Shown here piece by piece: positions 42,729-51,430 of a stretch of DNA of 64,000 nucleotides. Source of the stretch: RGIG4576 sp045656705 (GTDB lineage: Bacteria; Bacteroidota; Bacteroidia; Bacteroidales; Muribaculaceae); assembly GCA_045656705.1 (NCBI GenBank), contig JAZORR010000016.1:17505-81504 (forward strand), given 5' to 3'. The notes under the pieces were generated by a model. It searched no databases, was not told the DNA's origin, and saw only the letters and a program-made list of their open reading frames with translations. Both the position numbers and the translations under genes were made by a program. Each line of letters starts with the position of its first letter. Within the stretch, counting starts at the first letter, position 1.

Positions 42729-44264
42729 ATGTTGACTAAGACTTATGGTGCGGCTGTGAGTGGAGTAGATGCCATTGTGGTCACTCTTGAGGTGGCTATA
42801 GAGAATGGATTGAACTTCTGCATCGTAGGATTGCCGGATACTGCCGTGAAAGAAAGTTATGAGCGTGTTCGCTCTGCTATAAAGGTGTATGGTGTGGATT
42901 TCCCTCAGCGTGATGTGGTGGTGAATATGTCGCCAGCCGATGTACGCAAAGAAGGAGCTGCGTATGACCTTCCGATAGCGGTGGCTATCTTGGCGGCCGA
43001 TGGCAAGATGATGGCTGAGCGTCTTAATCAATATATGATAATGGGCGAATTATCGCTTGATGGTTCTATCTTGCCAATTCGAGGCATTCTTCCTATGGCC
43101 ATCAAGGCTCGTGCTATGGGATTCAAGGGATTTATTGTGCCTCAAGCCAATGCTCGTGAGGCTGCTGTGGTCAATGATTTGGATGTGCTTGGTGTGAATA
43201 ATCTGCTTGATGTGGTAAATTTTTTCAATGGAATGCAAGATATAGCACCAACGGTGGTGAATACGCGAGAAGAGTTTTTCAGGAGTGTAAATGATTATGA
43301 CTTCGATTTCTGTGATGTGAAGGGGCAAGACAATGTGAAACGTGCGTTTGAGGTGGCTTGTGCCGGTGGTCATAATATTCTGCTTATGGGTAGTCCGGGT
43401 AGTGGTAAGTCTATGATGGCTAAACGATTGCCGTCGATTTTGCCACCACTTACACTTCGTGAAGCACTTGAAACTACTACAATACACTCTGTAGCAGGCA
43501 AACTCAAGCGAGGTTCTACACTGATGACTCAACGCCCATTCCGATCGCCTCATCACACAGTGTCGCCTGTGGCTCTTGTGGGAGGGGGGACTAATCCTAT
43601 GCCAGGAGAGATAAGTTTGGCTCATAATGGTATACTCTTTCTTGATGAGTTACCAGAGTTTAATCGCACTGTGCTTGAGGTGATGCGTCAACCTCTTGAA
43701 GATCGTTGCATTTCTATAGCTCGTGCCAAATACTCGGTTGAGTATCCCGCCTCGTTTATGATGGTAGCTTCGATGAATCCTTGCCCTTGCGGGTATTTCG
43801 GACATCCGTCGAAGGAGTGTATTTGTCAGCCTGGAGCACGCCAACGCTATATGAATCGCATTTCAGGTCCGCTTCTCGATCGTATTGACATTCAGATAGA
43901 GGTGTCGCCTGTGGAATTTGACGATATTTCTTCTACAGCACCGAGCGAAAGCAGTGCGTCGATAAGAGAACGAGTGGTGAAGGCTCGTGAAATACAGACC
44001 GAACGCTTTCGCAATGTGAAGGGAGTGCATTGTAATGCTCAAATGACTTCTGCTCTATTGAGGGAGTATGCTCAACCCGATGAAAAGGGACTTGCCCGCT
44101 TGCGAGATGCAATGGAACGCTTGAATATGAGTGCTCGTGCTTACGATCGCATACTCAAGGTGGCTCGCACTATTGCCGACCTTGCTGGTTCGCCAGATGT
44201 AAAGCAACATCACATAGCCGAGGCAATCAATTATCGCAATCTCGACCGTGCCGATAGATTGTAG
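42729..44264 (+). CDS. yifB: YifB family Mg-chelatase-like AAA+ ATPase (ComM-type)
   Basis: A 511-residue ATPase. The N-terminal ChlI-like domain (about 1-175) has FCIVGLPDTAVKESYERVRSA and VVNMSPADVRKEGAAYDLP. The AAA+ core has Walker A GSPGSGKSMM and Walker B ILFLDELPEF, with SMNPCPCGYFGHP following. A C-terminal Mg_chelatase_C part has ISGPLLDRIDIQIEV and YDRILKVARTIADLAG. Relatives (ComM) act as hexameric helicases in recombination of incoming DNA. The gene follows the DUF4369 gene by 15 bp and ends at a strong bidirectional terminator. Confident on family. Confidence 0.93.
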   Translation: MLTKTYGAAVSGVDAIVVTLEVAIENGLNFCIVGLPDTAVKESYERVRSAIKVYGVDFPQRDVVVNMSPADVRKEGAAYDLPIAVAILAADGKMMAERLNQYMIMGELSLDGSILPIRGILPMAIKARAMGFKGFIVPQANAREAAVVNDLDVLGVNNLLDVVNFFNGMQDIAPTVVNTREEFFRSVNDYDFDFCDVKGQDNVKRAFEVACAGGHNILLMGSPGSGKSMMAKRLPSILPPLTLREALETTTIHSVAGKLKRGSTLMTQRPFRSPHHTVSPVALVGGGTNPMPGEISLAHNGILFLDELPEFNRTVLEVMRQPLEDRCISIARAKYSVEYPASFMMVASMNPCPCGYFGHPSKECICQPGARQRYMNRISGPLLDRIDIQIEVSPVEFDDISSTAPSESSASIRERVVKAREIQTERFRNVKGVHCNAQMTSALLREYAQPDEKGLARLRDAMERLNMSARAYDRILKVARTIADLAGSPDVKQHHIAEAINYRNLDRADRL

Positions 44265-44294
44265 TTTTTGTGAAATTCAAGAAATTAGATATAA

Positions 44295-44338
44295 AAATGC
44301 GGAATGAAGACTGGGGCTTTCGTTCCGCATTTGTTTTG
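44295..44338. terminator. Bidirectional terminator after yifB
   Basis: AAATGCGGAA (44295-44304) pairs with TTCCGCATTT (44323-44332), followed by GTTTTG. It is between the convergent yifB and AAA+ genes. Confidence 0.85.
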
Positions 44339-44353
44339 TAGATAGGACGATAG

Positions 44354-46171
44354 TTATCGGTTGAATCCTATAGTGATTCGTTTCATTCTGATGTTGGCAT
44401 CATTGTATGGCACTATGTCTTGCTCGGTGATGCGAAGAATGTTCTTACCACTCAATTGCTTTTTCACTACTCGCTTGGCATGCTGAATGTAGATACGTTC
44501 CAATAGATTGGCCACATAACGACCGTTGCCAAATGTTTTGTTATCGCGATTGTTGTAGGCAGTGGTTACTATCTCAATATACTTTTCCCACGCCTTTTTT
44601 GTAAACGAGTAGCCATATTTAGTCACCTTGGCTCTTGTGATGTCGAGCAATTCTGGTAGCGAGAAATCTTGAAACTCAAAGCAGTTGGAGAATCGGCTCA
44701 CGATGCCCGGATTGGTGTCGAGTAGTTGCTTCATTTCTTCGGGGTATCCAGCGAGGATGATGGAGATATTTCTCTTGTTTTCGTCGCTAAGGATAGATAG
44801 CAATAGAGGAAGTACCATTCTGCCTGGATCGCTCTCGTGCTTGCTCACGAGGCTGTATGCTTCGTCTATCATCAGAGTACCCCCTTCGGCCTTGTTGAGA
44901 AGTTTCTTCACATTTTCTTCTTCTTGTCCCCATTTAGTGCCGAGGAATGAAGAACGATTGGCAAGTACAAGGTGTCCTTTGGTGAGAAGTCCTGCTTTTT
45001 TGAGCATAGCCGACCAAATACGGCCCATAGTGGTTTTGCCTGTTCCTGGGTTTCCCATAAACACCCCATGCAAGTTGAGCGAGTGTAATGGTGCCGACGG
45101 GCTTACACTCTTAAGCAGTTGGTTGTAGGCGATTAAATATGACACCTCTTTAAGTTTGGTTTTTACATTGTCGAGGCCTATCATACCTTTTAATTCCTTT
45201 TCAGGATTGTCGAGGAGGTCGAATATCTCAGCGTTTACCGATGTAGAATCTGAACTGAAATCGTTTAATGGGAATGGATCGAAGATTTCGTCGTCGTCAT
45301 CATTGTTGTCATCAAATTCGAGTCCATCTTCCTTTACTGTATCACATAGAAATTCCTTTTTAAGAGAATCGATGAATTTGTTATGCTCAGATTCAGTTTC
45401 ATTTTCTATGTCTGGGTTGAGTGCAGGGATATTGTGTAAGAAATATCCTTTCCATTCAAATTTTACTTCTCCATTTTTCACTTTTGCGAAGAAATCGGTC
45501 ATATAATCTGATGGAAGAGAACTTAGAGGCAACTCGTAGGTATGAAGTTGAGGCAGATTATCTACAAGAGTAAAGTGTTCCACTTCGAGGAATTCGATGA
45601 GGGAAGCCCACTCTTGTTGCATATCTTCGGCATTGATCACATGTGAATTGGTGAGCAGAAGAGCCATAGCGTTTATGCTTAGTTTGATGTGAGTGTTGTG
45701 CTCCTTGCAGTAATTTTTTGCTGCAAGGAGTTCCTTCTCCATTATAAAATCTTTCACTACCTTGGTGGCAACACAAAGGTTGTGGTAAGGAGAGAAACGA
45801 TGCGACCCTTCGGAATACCATAGGGGTATATTGTCGTTGAATGCCTCTTCGTTGGCAATTTCTGCGCAGATTTGTCCACCATCATACACGATATCTTTTA
45901 GCACCACCACGATATCCACATTATTGGTGATAATGTGTGAAGGAGCATCATCCACTTCGTGTTGAGTGTTGTCTAATTTTTCGCTGTTTTGGTGCTTGTT
46001 GATGTAGATGTAAACATCTTTTCCAGTGAGATGAGGTCCGAGATTGGTGGTTTTGAAACTCATCACCGATTGGCGTTTGAGAGTGCGTAGAACGAAGCGT
46101 TTTGCGAGTTCCTTGTCGGTGGCAGTAGCAATATGTTCTTTAAGTTGTTCGATAATAGAAATGTGTTCCAT
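44354..46171 (-). CDS. CbbX/SpoVK-type AAA+ ATPase with a long N-terminal extension
   Basis: A 605-residue protein. The C-terminal ~270 residues are a classic CbbX-type AAA+ domain: GMIGLDNVKTKLKEV, Walker A GNPGTGKTT at 373-381, Walker B TLMIDEA at 432-438 and the sensor/Arg-finger region PGIVSRFSNCFEF. The N-terminal ~310 residues are of unknown fold, with an acidic patch (DNNDDDDEIFDPF, about 285-300). Relatives include RuBisCO activase CbbX, EccA of type VII secretion and SpoVK. No such partner is seen here, so the remodelled substrate is unknown. The gene stands alone with a long upstream non-coding gap. Confidence 0.85.
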   Translation of the reverse strand: MEHISIIEQLKEHIATATDKELAKRFVLRTLKRQSVMSFKTTNLGPHLTGKDVYIYINKHQNSEKLDNTQHEVDDAPSHIITNNVDIVVVLKDIVYDGGQICAEIANEEAFNDNIPLWYSEGSHRFSPYHNLCVATKVVKDFIMEKELLAAKNYCKEHNTHIKLSINAMALLLTNSHVINAEDMQQEWASLIEFLEVEHFTLVDNLPQLHTYELPLSSLPSDYMTDFFAKVKNGEVKFEWKGYFLHNIPALNPDIENETESEHNKFIDSLKKEFLCDTVKEDGLEFDDNNDDDDEIFDPFPLNDFSSDSTSVNAEIFDLLDNPEKELKGMIGLDNVKTKLKEVSYLIAYNQLLKSVSPSAPLHSLNLHGVFMGNPGTGKTTMGRIWSAMLKKAGLLTKGHLVLANRSSFLGTKWGQEEENVKKLLNKAEGGTLMIDEAYSLVSKHESDPGRMVLPLLLSILSDENKRNISIILAGYPEEMKQLLDTNPGIVSRFSNCFEFQDFSLPELLDITRAKVTKYGYSFTKKAWEKYIEIVTTAYNNRDNKTFGNGRYVANLLERIYIQHAKRVVKKQLSGKNILRITEQDIVPYNDANIRMKRITIGFNR

Positions 46172-46417
46172 ACTTTTTTCCGTTAGTTTATAATAGTTAG
46201 TTAATTAATAAATTTCCCAATGCGATAACTATGACTTTCGAAAAATAAAAAGGTTTAATACAAATTCAAAAAAAGATGAAATTTTTTATAAATTCACATT
46301 TTTGCGAAAAAGTTGAATGGGATGAAATATTCAAATTTACACATTTATATGCCGTTGATAACAGCTTTAATTACAATTGTGTAATCTTTTTTGTTTCCAT
46401 ATTGAAATCAAAGAAAT
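46172..46417. other. Non-coding gap upstream of the AAA+ gene
   Basis: AT-rich sequence with no credible gene. No full TTTG/TAnnTTTG promoter was found for the leftward AAA+ gene. The far end holds the terminator of the acyl-CoA synthetase gene (46418-46451). Confidence 0.5.
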
Positions 46418-46451
46418 GCGATGTGCCATAAAAGTTGCTATGACACACCGC
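46418..46451 (-). terminator. Terminator of the acyl-CoA synthetase transcript
   Basis: A 12-bp hairpin (46418-46429 with 46440-46451) pairs fully only in minus-strand RNA, where two positions become G-U. ATTTCTTTG follows. It lies 35 bp past the leftward stop at 46486. Confidence 0.65.
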
Positions 46452-46485
46452 AATGATTATGAAGAATTTCCCATCGAGGGTGCTA

Positions 46486-48141
46486 TTATTGTTCGTCTTT
46501 TTTGCGAATTTCTACGCGACGTATTTTACCACTGATAGTCTTTGGCAATTCGTCGACAAATTCGATGATGCGAGGATATTTGTAAGGAGCAGTTGTACGC
46601 TTTACATGGTCTTGTATTTCAGCTATAAGTGCGTCACCTGCTTTATCCTTATATTCTTTGCTGAGTACGATAGTGGCTTTCACCACTTGTCCGCGAATTT
46701 CATCGGGAACACCTGTGATAGCACATTCTACCACAGCAGGGTGAGTCATCAATGCACTTTCTACCTCGAAAGGACCGATGCGATAGCCCGAAGACTTGAT
46801 TACATCGTCTTTGCGACCTATAAACCAATAGTATCCGTCTTCGTCGCGCCAAGCCACATCACCGGTGTGATAGATTCCATTGTCGTAGGCTTCGCGAGTG
46901 AGTTCGGCATCTCGGTAGTATTCTTTGAATAGTCCCACAGGTTTCTTGCCGTGAGTACGCACCACGATTTCGCCTTGTTCGCCATCTTCGGCCCAAGTGC
47001 CATCAGGTTTCATAAGGTCGATGTCGTAAACAGGACCTTTCTTACCCATAGAACCCGGACGAGGTTCTACCATAGGATAAGTACCCACGGTGATAGTAGT
47101 TTCGGTTTGCCCGAATGCTTCAAACATCTTGATGCCAGTGAGTTCTTTCCATTTTTCGTATACGCTTGGGTTGAGTGCTTCACCTGCGATAGTGCAATAT
47201 TTCAATGCCGAAAGGTCGTACTTCTTCACGTCTTCTCTGATCATAAAGCGGAACACAGTAGGAGGAGCGCAGAACGATGTGATGCGATATTTTTCGAAGA
47301 TACCGAGCAAGTCGGCAGGAGTAAACTTCTCAAAGTCGTAAACAAATACATTAGCACCTACAATCCATTGGCCATAGTATTTACCCCATACGGCTTTACC
47401 CCAACCAGTGTCGGCAAGAGTAAGGTGAAGGCTATCTTCGTTGAGGTTGTGCCAATATTTGGCAGTGATGATGTGTCCGAGAGGGTAGGTAAAGTCGTGT
47501 GCCACCATCTTAGGTTCGCCTGTAGTACCTGATGTGAAGTACATAAGTGAGATGTCGTCGTTGGTGTTGGCAAGAGCAGGACGCACAAATTCAGGAGCTT
47601 CTTCAATACCACGATTGAAATCTTCCCAGCCTTTAGGGATGTCGGGACCAATAGAGATGTAGTTTTGGATAGAAGGGCATTCAGGGCGTGCTTTTTCAAT
47701 GTGAGATATCACTTCGTCGTCGCCTACTGCCACGATGGCCTTGATATCGGCTGCTTTGGCACGATATTTAATGTCTTTTTCGGTGAGTAGGTGAGTGGCA
47801 GGAATCACAGCCGCACCAATCTTGTGAAGAGCTGTAATTGCTATCCAGAACTGATAACGACGCTTCAAGATAAGCATCACCATATCACCGCGTTTCAATC
47901 CAAGTTGAGTGAAGTAACTTGCCGCCTTGTCGCTTTCGCGCTTGATATCGGCAAAAGTGAATTGTATTTCTTTGCCTTGGTCGTTGGTCCAGAGTAGAGC
48001 CTTTTTTTCGGGGCAGATACGAGCCCATTCGTCTACAATATCATATCCGAAATTGAAATTTTCAGGCACATTTATTTTGAAATTGGCAAGAAAATCGTCG
48101 TAGTTTTCAAATTCTATTTTATTAAGATATTTTTCAAGCAT
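46486..48141 (-). CDS. AMP-forming acyl-CoA synthetase
   Basis: A 551-residue member of the ANL superfamily that activates a carboxylic acid to acyl-adenylate and then acyl-CoA. Visible motifs are YFTSGTTGEPK (P-loop), GEALNPSVYEKW and EAFGQTET (adenine-binding), YHTGDVAWRDEDGYYWFIGRKDDVIKSSGYRIGPFEVE (hinge, in parts) and the late Lys in LPKTISGKIRR. It is the size of medium-chain or short-chain acyl-CoA synthetases; the chain length accepted cannot be read. It is the second gene after an XRE-cupin regulator gene (53 bp apart, same strand), an order common in Bacteroidota. Confidence 0.9.
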   Translation of the reverse strand: MLEKYLNKIEFENYDDFLANFKINVPENFNFGYDIVDEWARICPEKKALLWTNDQGKEIQFTFADIKRESDKAASYFTQLGLKRGDMVMLILKRRYQFWIAITALHKIGAAVIPATHLLTEKDIKYRAKAADIKAIVAVGDDEVISHIEKARPECPSIQNYISIGPDIPKGWEDFNRGIEEAPEFVRPALANTNDDISLMYFTSGTTGEPKMVAHDFTYPLGHIITAKYWHNLNEDSLHLTLADTGWGKAVWGKYYGQWIVGANVFVYDFEKFTPADLLGIFEKYRITSFCAPPTVFRFMIREDVKKYDLSALKYCTIAGEALNPSVYEKWKELTGIKMFEAFGQTETTITVGTYPMVEPRPGSMGKKGPVYDIDLMKPDGTWAEDGEQGEIVVRTHGKKPVGLFKEYYRDAELTREAYDNGIYHTGDVAWRDEDGYYWFIGRKDDVIKSSGYRIGPFEVESALMTHPAVVECAITGVPDEIRGQVVKATIVLSKEYKDKAGDALIAEIQDHVKRTTAPYKYPRIIEFVDELPKTISGKIRRVEIRKKDEQ

Positions 48142-48194
48142 AATAATAGTAGTTGTGAGGGAATTACGATTAATTCCTAAAATATAGATTGAGA

Positions 48195-48749
48195 TTATGA
48201 AATTACAGAGATGAATTTAACCATTTTACCATCAAGGGCTTTCATGCCGTGAGGGCGTGTAGAATCGTAAAAAGCACTATCTCCGGCTTCGAGTATCATC
48301 ACCTTGTCGCCTATTTGCAATTCCATTCTGCCTTCAATCACGCAGTTCCATTCTTGTCCTGGGTGAGTGTTGAGGCTGATAGGCTTGTCGTTAGGTTCAA
48401 CGGTAACGAGAAGCGGATCGAACTTACGATGCTTGAAACCAGCAGCAAGTGATTGATAACTATATGCAGCCGAGCGTTCCATTTTCATACCTTTGCCTGC
48501 ACGAGTCACATAATAAGTGTCCATCTTAGCCTCTTCGCCGAATAGAAGTACATTAAGTTCTACATTGAAAAGACTTGCCACATGCTGTAATACTCCTACA
48601 GGGATATCCAATTTGTTGGATTCGTAAGCAATATAAGTTTCCTCATCGATATTCAAATCGCGAGCAATTTGTTCTGTGCTTAAGTCAAGTGCCTCACGAA
48701 GACCTCTTAGGCGAGCCGACACTTGTTCCATCAATTCAACATTAGTCAT
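48195..48749 (-). CDS. XRE-cupin transcriptional regulator
   Basis: A 184-residue regulator. The N-terminal helix-turn-helix of XRE type (about 8-62, ALDLSTEQIARDLNIDEETYIAYESNK) is followed by a linker and a C-terminal cupin_2 domain (about 110-182, LNTHPGQEWNCVIEGRMELQIGDKVMILEAGDSAFYDSTRPHGMKA). The cupin is the likely ligand or metal sensor. It lies directly upstream of the acyl-CoA synthetase gene on the same strand, so it probably senses an acid or its derivative and controls that gene and itself. A -7 element TACCTTTG is at 48829-48822. Confidence 0.88.
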   Translation of the reverse strand: MTNVELMEQVSARLRGLREALDLSTEQIARDLNIDEETYIAYESNKLDIPVGVLQHVASLFNVELNVLLFGEEAKMDTYYVTRAGKGMKMERSAAYSYQSLAAGFKHRKFDPLLVTVEPNDKPISLNTHPGQEWNCVIEGRMELQIGDKVMILEAGDSAFYDSTRPHGMKALDGKMVKFISVIS

Positions 48750-48821
48750 AGTGAGAAATTGTTATTAGTTTTTGTAGTTTGTAGGTTCTTGTTTTTGGTT
48801 GATTATTCACCAATACTATTG

Positions 48822-48829
48822 CAAAGGTA
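48822..48829 (-). promoter_or_regulatory. -7 element of the XRE-cupin/acyl-CoA synthetase unit
   Basis: Minus-strand TACCTTTG lies 72 bp before the regulator start. No -33 match at 19-21 bp is present, in keeping with a regulated promoter. Confidence 0.45.
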
Positions 48830-49028
48830 GGAAAAGCAATGAAAAAATGATAATATTTCGTAATAAAAAAATAAAAATGCACACATTTTGTGTGGTTGAG
48901 AGTAAGATAATGCACATAAAAAAGTGAAATGTGTAACAAATTTCCATTGAAAAGAGTTAACTTTGTGCATTATATGTAACTAATCTGAGGAGTTTGAAAA
49001 ATCCTTGAAATAGAGAAGTTTTAGAATT

Positions 49029-50123
49029 ATGACAAAAGAGATATATAACCGTGTGGCGGTGAAGATAGGTAGCAATGTGCTTACGAGAAAAGACGGCACA
49101 CTCGATATCACTCGAATGTCGGCTCTTGTGGACCAGATAGCAGACCTGCATCGCCGAGGAATAGAAGTGATAATGGTGACTTCGGGAGCAGTGGCATCTG
49201 GACGCAGTGAAATGAAGCATCTTGCTGGCAAAAAGATGGATGAGGTGTCGGCCCGTCAGCTGTTTTCGGCAGTGGGGCAGGCAAAACTTATCAATCGTTA
49301 TTACGAACTATTTCGCGATCACGGCATAGTGTGTGGCCAGATTCTCACCACGAAGGAGAATTTTGCCACCCGTCAGCATTATCTCAATCAAAAGCATTGC
49401 ACCGAGGTGATGCTCGAAAATGGAGTGATACCTATTGTGAATGAAAACGACACAATCTCTATCACCGAATTGATGTTTACCGATAACGACGAACTATCGG
49501 GGCTGATAGCATCGATGATGGGAGCTCAAGCCTTGATAATATTGAGCAATATAGATGGCGTATATGATGGGGATCCGTCGCTGCCACAATCGAAAGTGAT
49601 ACTTGATATCTATCACGATGCATCAATAGATGCTGATAGTTTTATACAGGCGAAGAAATCGTCGTTTGGTCGTGGAGGTATGGGTTCAAAGTATCGTATC
49701 TCTCACAAAGTGGCCGAAGAGGGGATAGATGTGATAATAGCCAATGGTAAACGCGATAATATCTTGCTTGAGGTGGCTTCGGGTAAGCGAGAAGTGCCGT
49801 TCACTATGTTTCATGCCAATGCCGAGAAGGTGTCGAGCGTGAAAAAGTGGATAGCTCATAGCGAAGGATTTGCTAAGGGGCAGATAAAGGTGAATGAAGG
49901 AGCCTGTGAGGCACTTTCGGCAGGCGCAACAAGTCTGCTTGCCGTGGGAGTGATCGAAGTGATAGGCGAATTTGACAAAGACGATATTGTGCAAGTGTTG
50001 ACTGCCGATGGCGAACCATTTGCCGTGGGGCGTGTGGGTGTGGATAGCGAAAAAGCACGTGCAATGCTCGGCAAAAAAGGTGAACGCCCACTAATTCACT
50101 ACGATTATTTGTATATTTTATAA
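49029..50123 (+). CDS. proB: Glutamate 5-kinase ProB
   Basis: A 364-residue enzyme that phosphorylates glutamate at the gamma-carboxyl, the first step of proline synthesis. The amino-acid kinase domain (1-255) has VAVKIGSNVLTR, VMVTSGAVASGRSEM, NENDTISITELMFTDNDELSGLIA and NIDGVYDGDPS. A C-terminal PUA domain is at about 275-355 (INEGACEALSAGATSLLAVGV region). A -7 element TAACTTTG is at 48958-48965. No proA is adjacent. The gene is a single unit by spacing, 94 bp from the NamZ gene. Confident. Confidence 0.94.
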   Translation: MTKEIYNRVAVKIGSNVLTRKDGTLDITRMSALVDQIADLHRRGIEVIMVTSGAVASGRSEMKHLAGKKMDEVSARQLFSAVGQAKLINRYYELFRDHGIVCGQILTTKENFATRQHYLNQKHCTEVMLENGVIPIVNENDTISITELMFTDNDELSGLIASMMGAQALIILSNIDGVYDGDPSLPQSKVILDIYHDASIDADSFIQAKKSSFGRGGMGSKYRISHKVAEEGIDVIIANGKRDNILLEVASGKREVPFTMFHANAEKVSSVKKWIAHSEGFAKGQIKVNEGACEALSAGATSLLAVGVIEVIGEFDKDDIVQVLTADGEPFAVGRVGVDSEKARAMLGKKGERPLIHYDYLYIL

Positions 50124-50164
50124 AAAAGTTATGAAAAAGTGCTGATATAGAGAGAATTTTTCCC

Positions 50165-50172
50165 TAATTTTG
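50165..50172 (+). promoter_or_regulatory. -7 element of the NamZ gene
   Basis: TAATTTTG matches TAnnTTTG, 45 bp before the ATG at 50218. A TTG-type -33 is weak (CTGA at about 50142). Its place within a longer in-frame extension beginning at 50170 supports the later start. Confidence 0.5.
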
Positions 50173-50217
50173 CACAAATTACCTAAATTACGAAAAACAA
50201 AAATAACAAAATTTCTC

Positions 50218-51399
50218 ATGAGAGTTTTAAAAAGAGTATTTTTTGCCGTATTAATGGCATTTGTGGCAATGAGCGCATACGCTGAAAAAGCTGTGGAAGT
50301 GGGTGCTGCTCAAGTGAAAGAATATCTACCATTGCTTAAAGGCAAGCGTGTGGCTATTCTAAGTAATCACACCGGTATGGTGGGCGATAAGCACACCCTT
50401 GATATCATGCTTGAAAATGGTATCGAAGTTACTACTATCTTCTCGCCAGAGCATGGCTTCAGAGGAAAAGCAGATGCTGGAGAACACGTATCGAGTGGAG
50501 TAGATGCACAAACAGGTATTCCTATCGCATCGCTTTACGATGGAAAGAGTTCTATGCCAAGCAAGAAGACAATGGCTAAATTCGATATTCTTGTGGTAGA
50601 CATCCAAGATGTGGGTTTGCGCTATTACACTTATTATGTGACAATGATGAAGTTGATGGAAGCTGCTGCAAACTATGGAAAGGAATTTATGGTGCTTGAC
50701 CGTCCTAATCCAAATGGTATGTATGTAGATGGTCCTATTCTTGATATGAAGTACAAGTCGGGTGTAGGTTATGCTCCAATTCCTGTGGTACACGGATTGA
50801 CAATGGCTGAAATCGCTTTGATGGCAAATGGTGAAGGTTGGTTGAAGGATAATCTAAAGATTGCCGATAATAAGCTTCACGTGATTAAGTGTAAGAATTA
50901 TACTCACCAAACTCGTTATCGCTTGCCTATCGCTCCATCACCAAACTTGAGAGATATGCTTGCAATATATTTGTATCCAACTACATGCTACTTTGAAGCT
51001 ACTCCAGTGAGCCTCGGTCGTGGTACAGATAAGCCATTCCTATGCTACGGTCACCCAAATATGAAGGGTTATGATTATAAGTTCACTCCTCGTAGTGTGG
51101 ATGGAGCTAAATTCCCACCTCAACTTGACCGCGAATGCTATGGTGTGGATCTATCAAATATCACTGAAGACGAAGCAATCGCAATGGGTGTGAACCTTGA
51201 ATATGTGATAGATGCTTATAAGAATCTAAATCTTGACGACCATTTCTTCCGTGGCTTCTTCGAATTGCTAATCGGTGATGGTGATATTCGCAAGATGATC
51301 AAGCAAGGCAAGAGTGCAGCCGAAATCAAGGCTACATGGGCTGATGATGTGGAAAGCTTCAAGCACCAACGTCGTCCTTACCTACTTTATGCAGAATAA
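50218..51399 (+). CDS. namZ: NamZ-type exo-beta-N-acetylmuramidase (DUF1343)
   Basis: A 393-residue secreted protein. The ATG at 50218 opens a signal peptide (MRVLKRVFFAVLMAFVAMSAYA, cleaved near 22). The DUF1343 domain has RVAILSNHTGMVG, FSPEHGFRGKADAGEHV, DIQDVGLRYYTYYVTMM, DRPNPNG and VVHGLTMAEIALM, with the family's conserved Glu and His residues. Characterised DUF1343 members (NamZ) release N-acetylmuramic acid from the end of peptidoglycan chains, in the periplasm. The next gene, 31 bp later, is a sodium:solute symporter. The pair suggests muropeptide or MurNAc scavenging. Confidence 0.9.
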   Translation: MRVLKRVFFAVLMAFVAMSAYAEKAVEVGAAQVKEYLPLLKGKRVAILSNHTGMVGDKHTLDIMLENGIEVTTIFSPEHGFRGKADAGEHVSSGVDAQTGIPIASLYDGKSSMPSKKTMAKFDILVVDIQDVGLRYYTYYVTMMKLMEAAANYGKEFMVLDRPNPNGMYVDGPILDMKYKSGVGYAPIPVVHGLTMAEIALMANGEGWLKDNLKIADNKLHVIKCKNYTHQTRYRLPIAPSPNLRDMLAIYLYPTTCYFEATPVSLGRGTDKPFLCYGHPNMKGYDYKFTPRSVDGAKFPPQLDRECYGVDLSNITEDEAIAMGVNLEYVIDAYKNLNLDDHFFRGFFELLIGDGDIRKMIKQGKSAAEIKATWADDVESFKHQRRPYLLYAE

Positions 51400-51430
51400 T
51401 AATCTATAAATAATAAAAAACTAAACAGAA

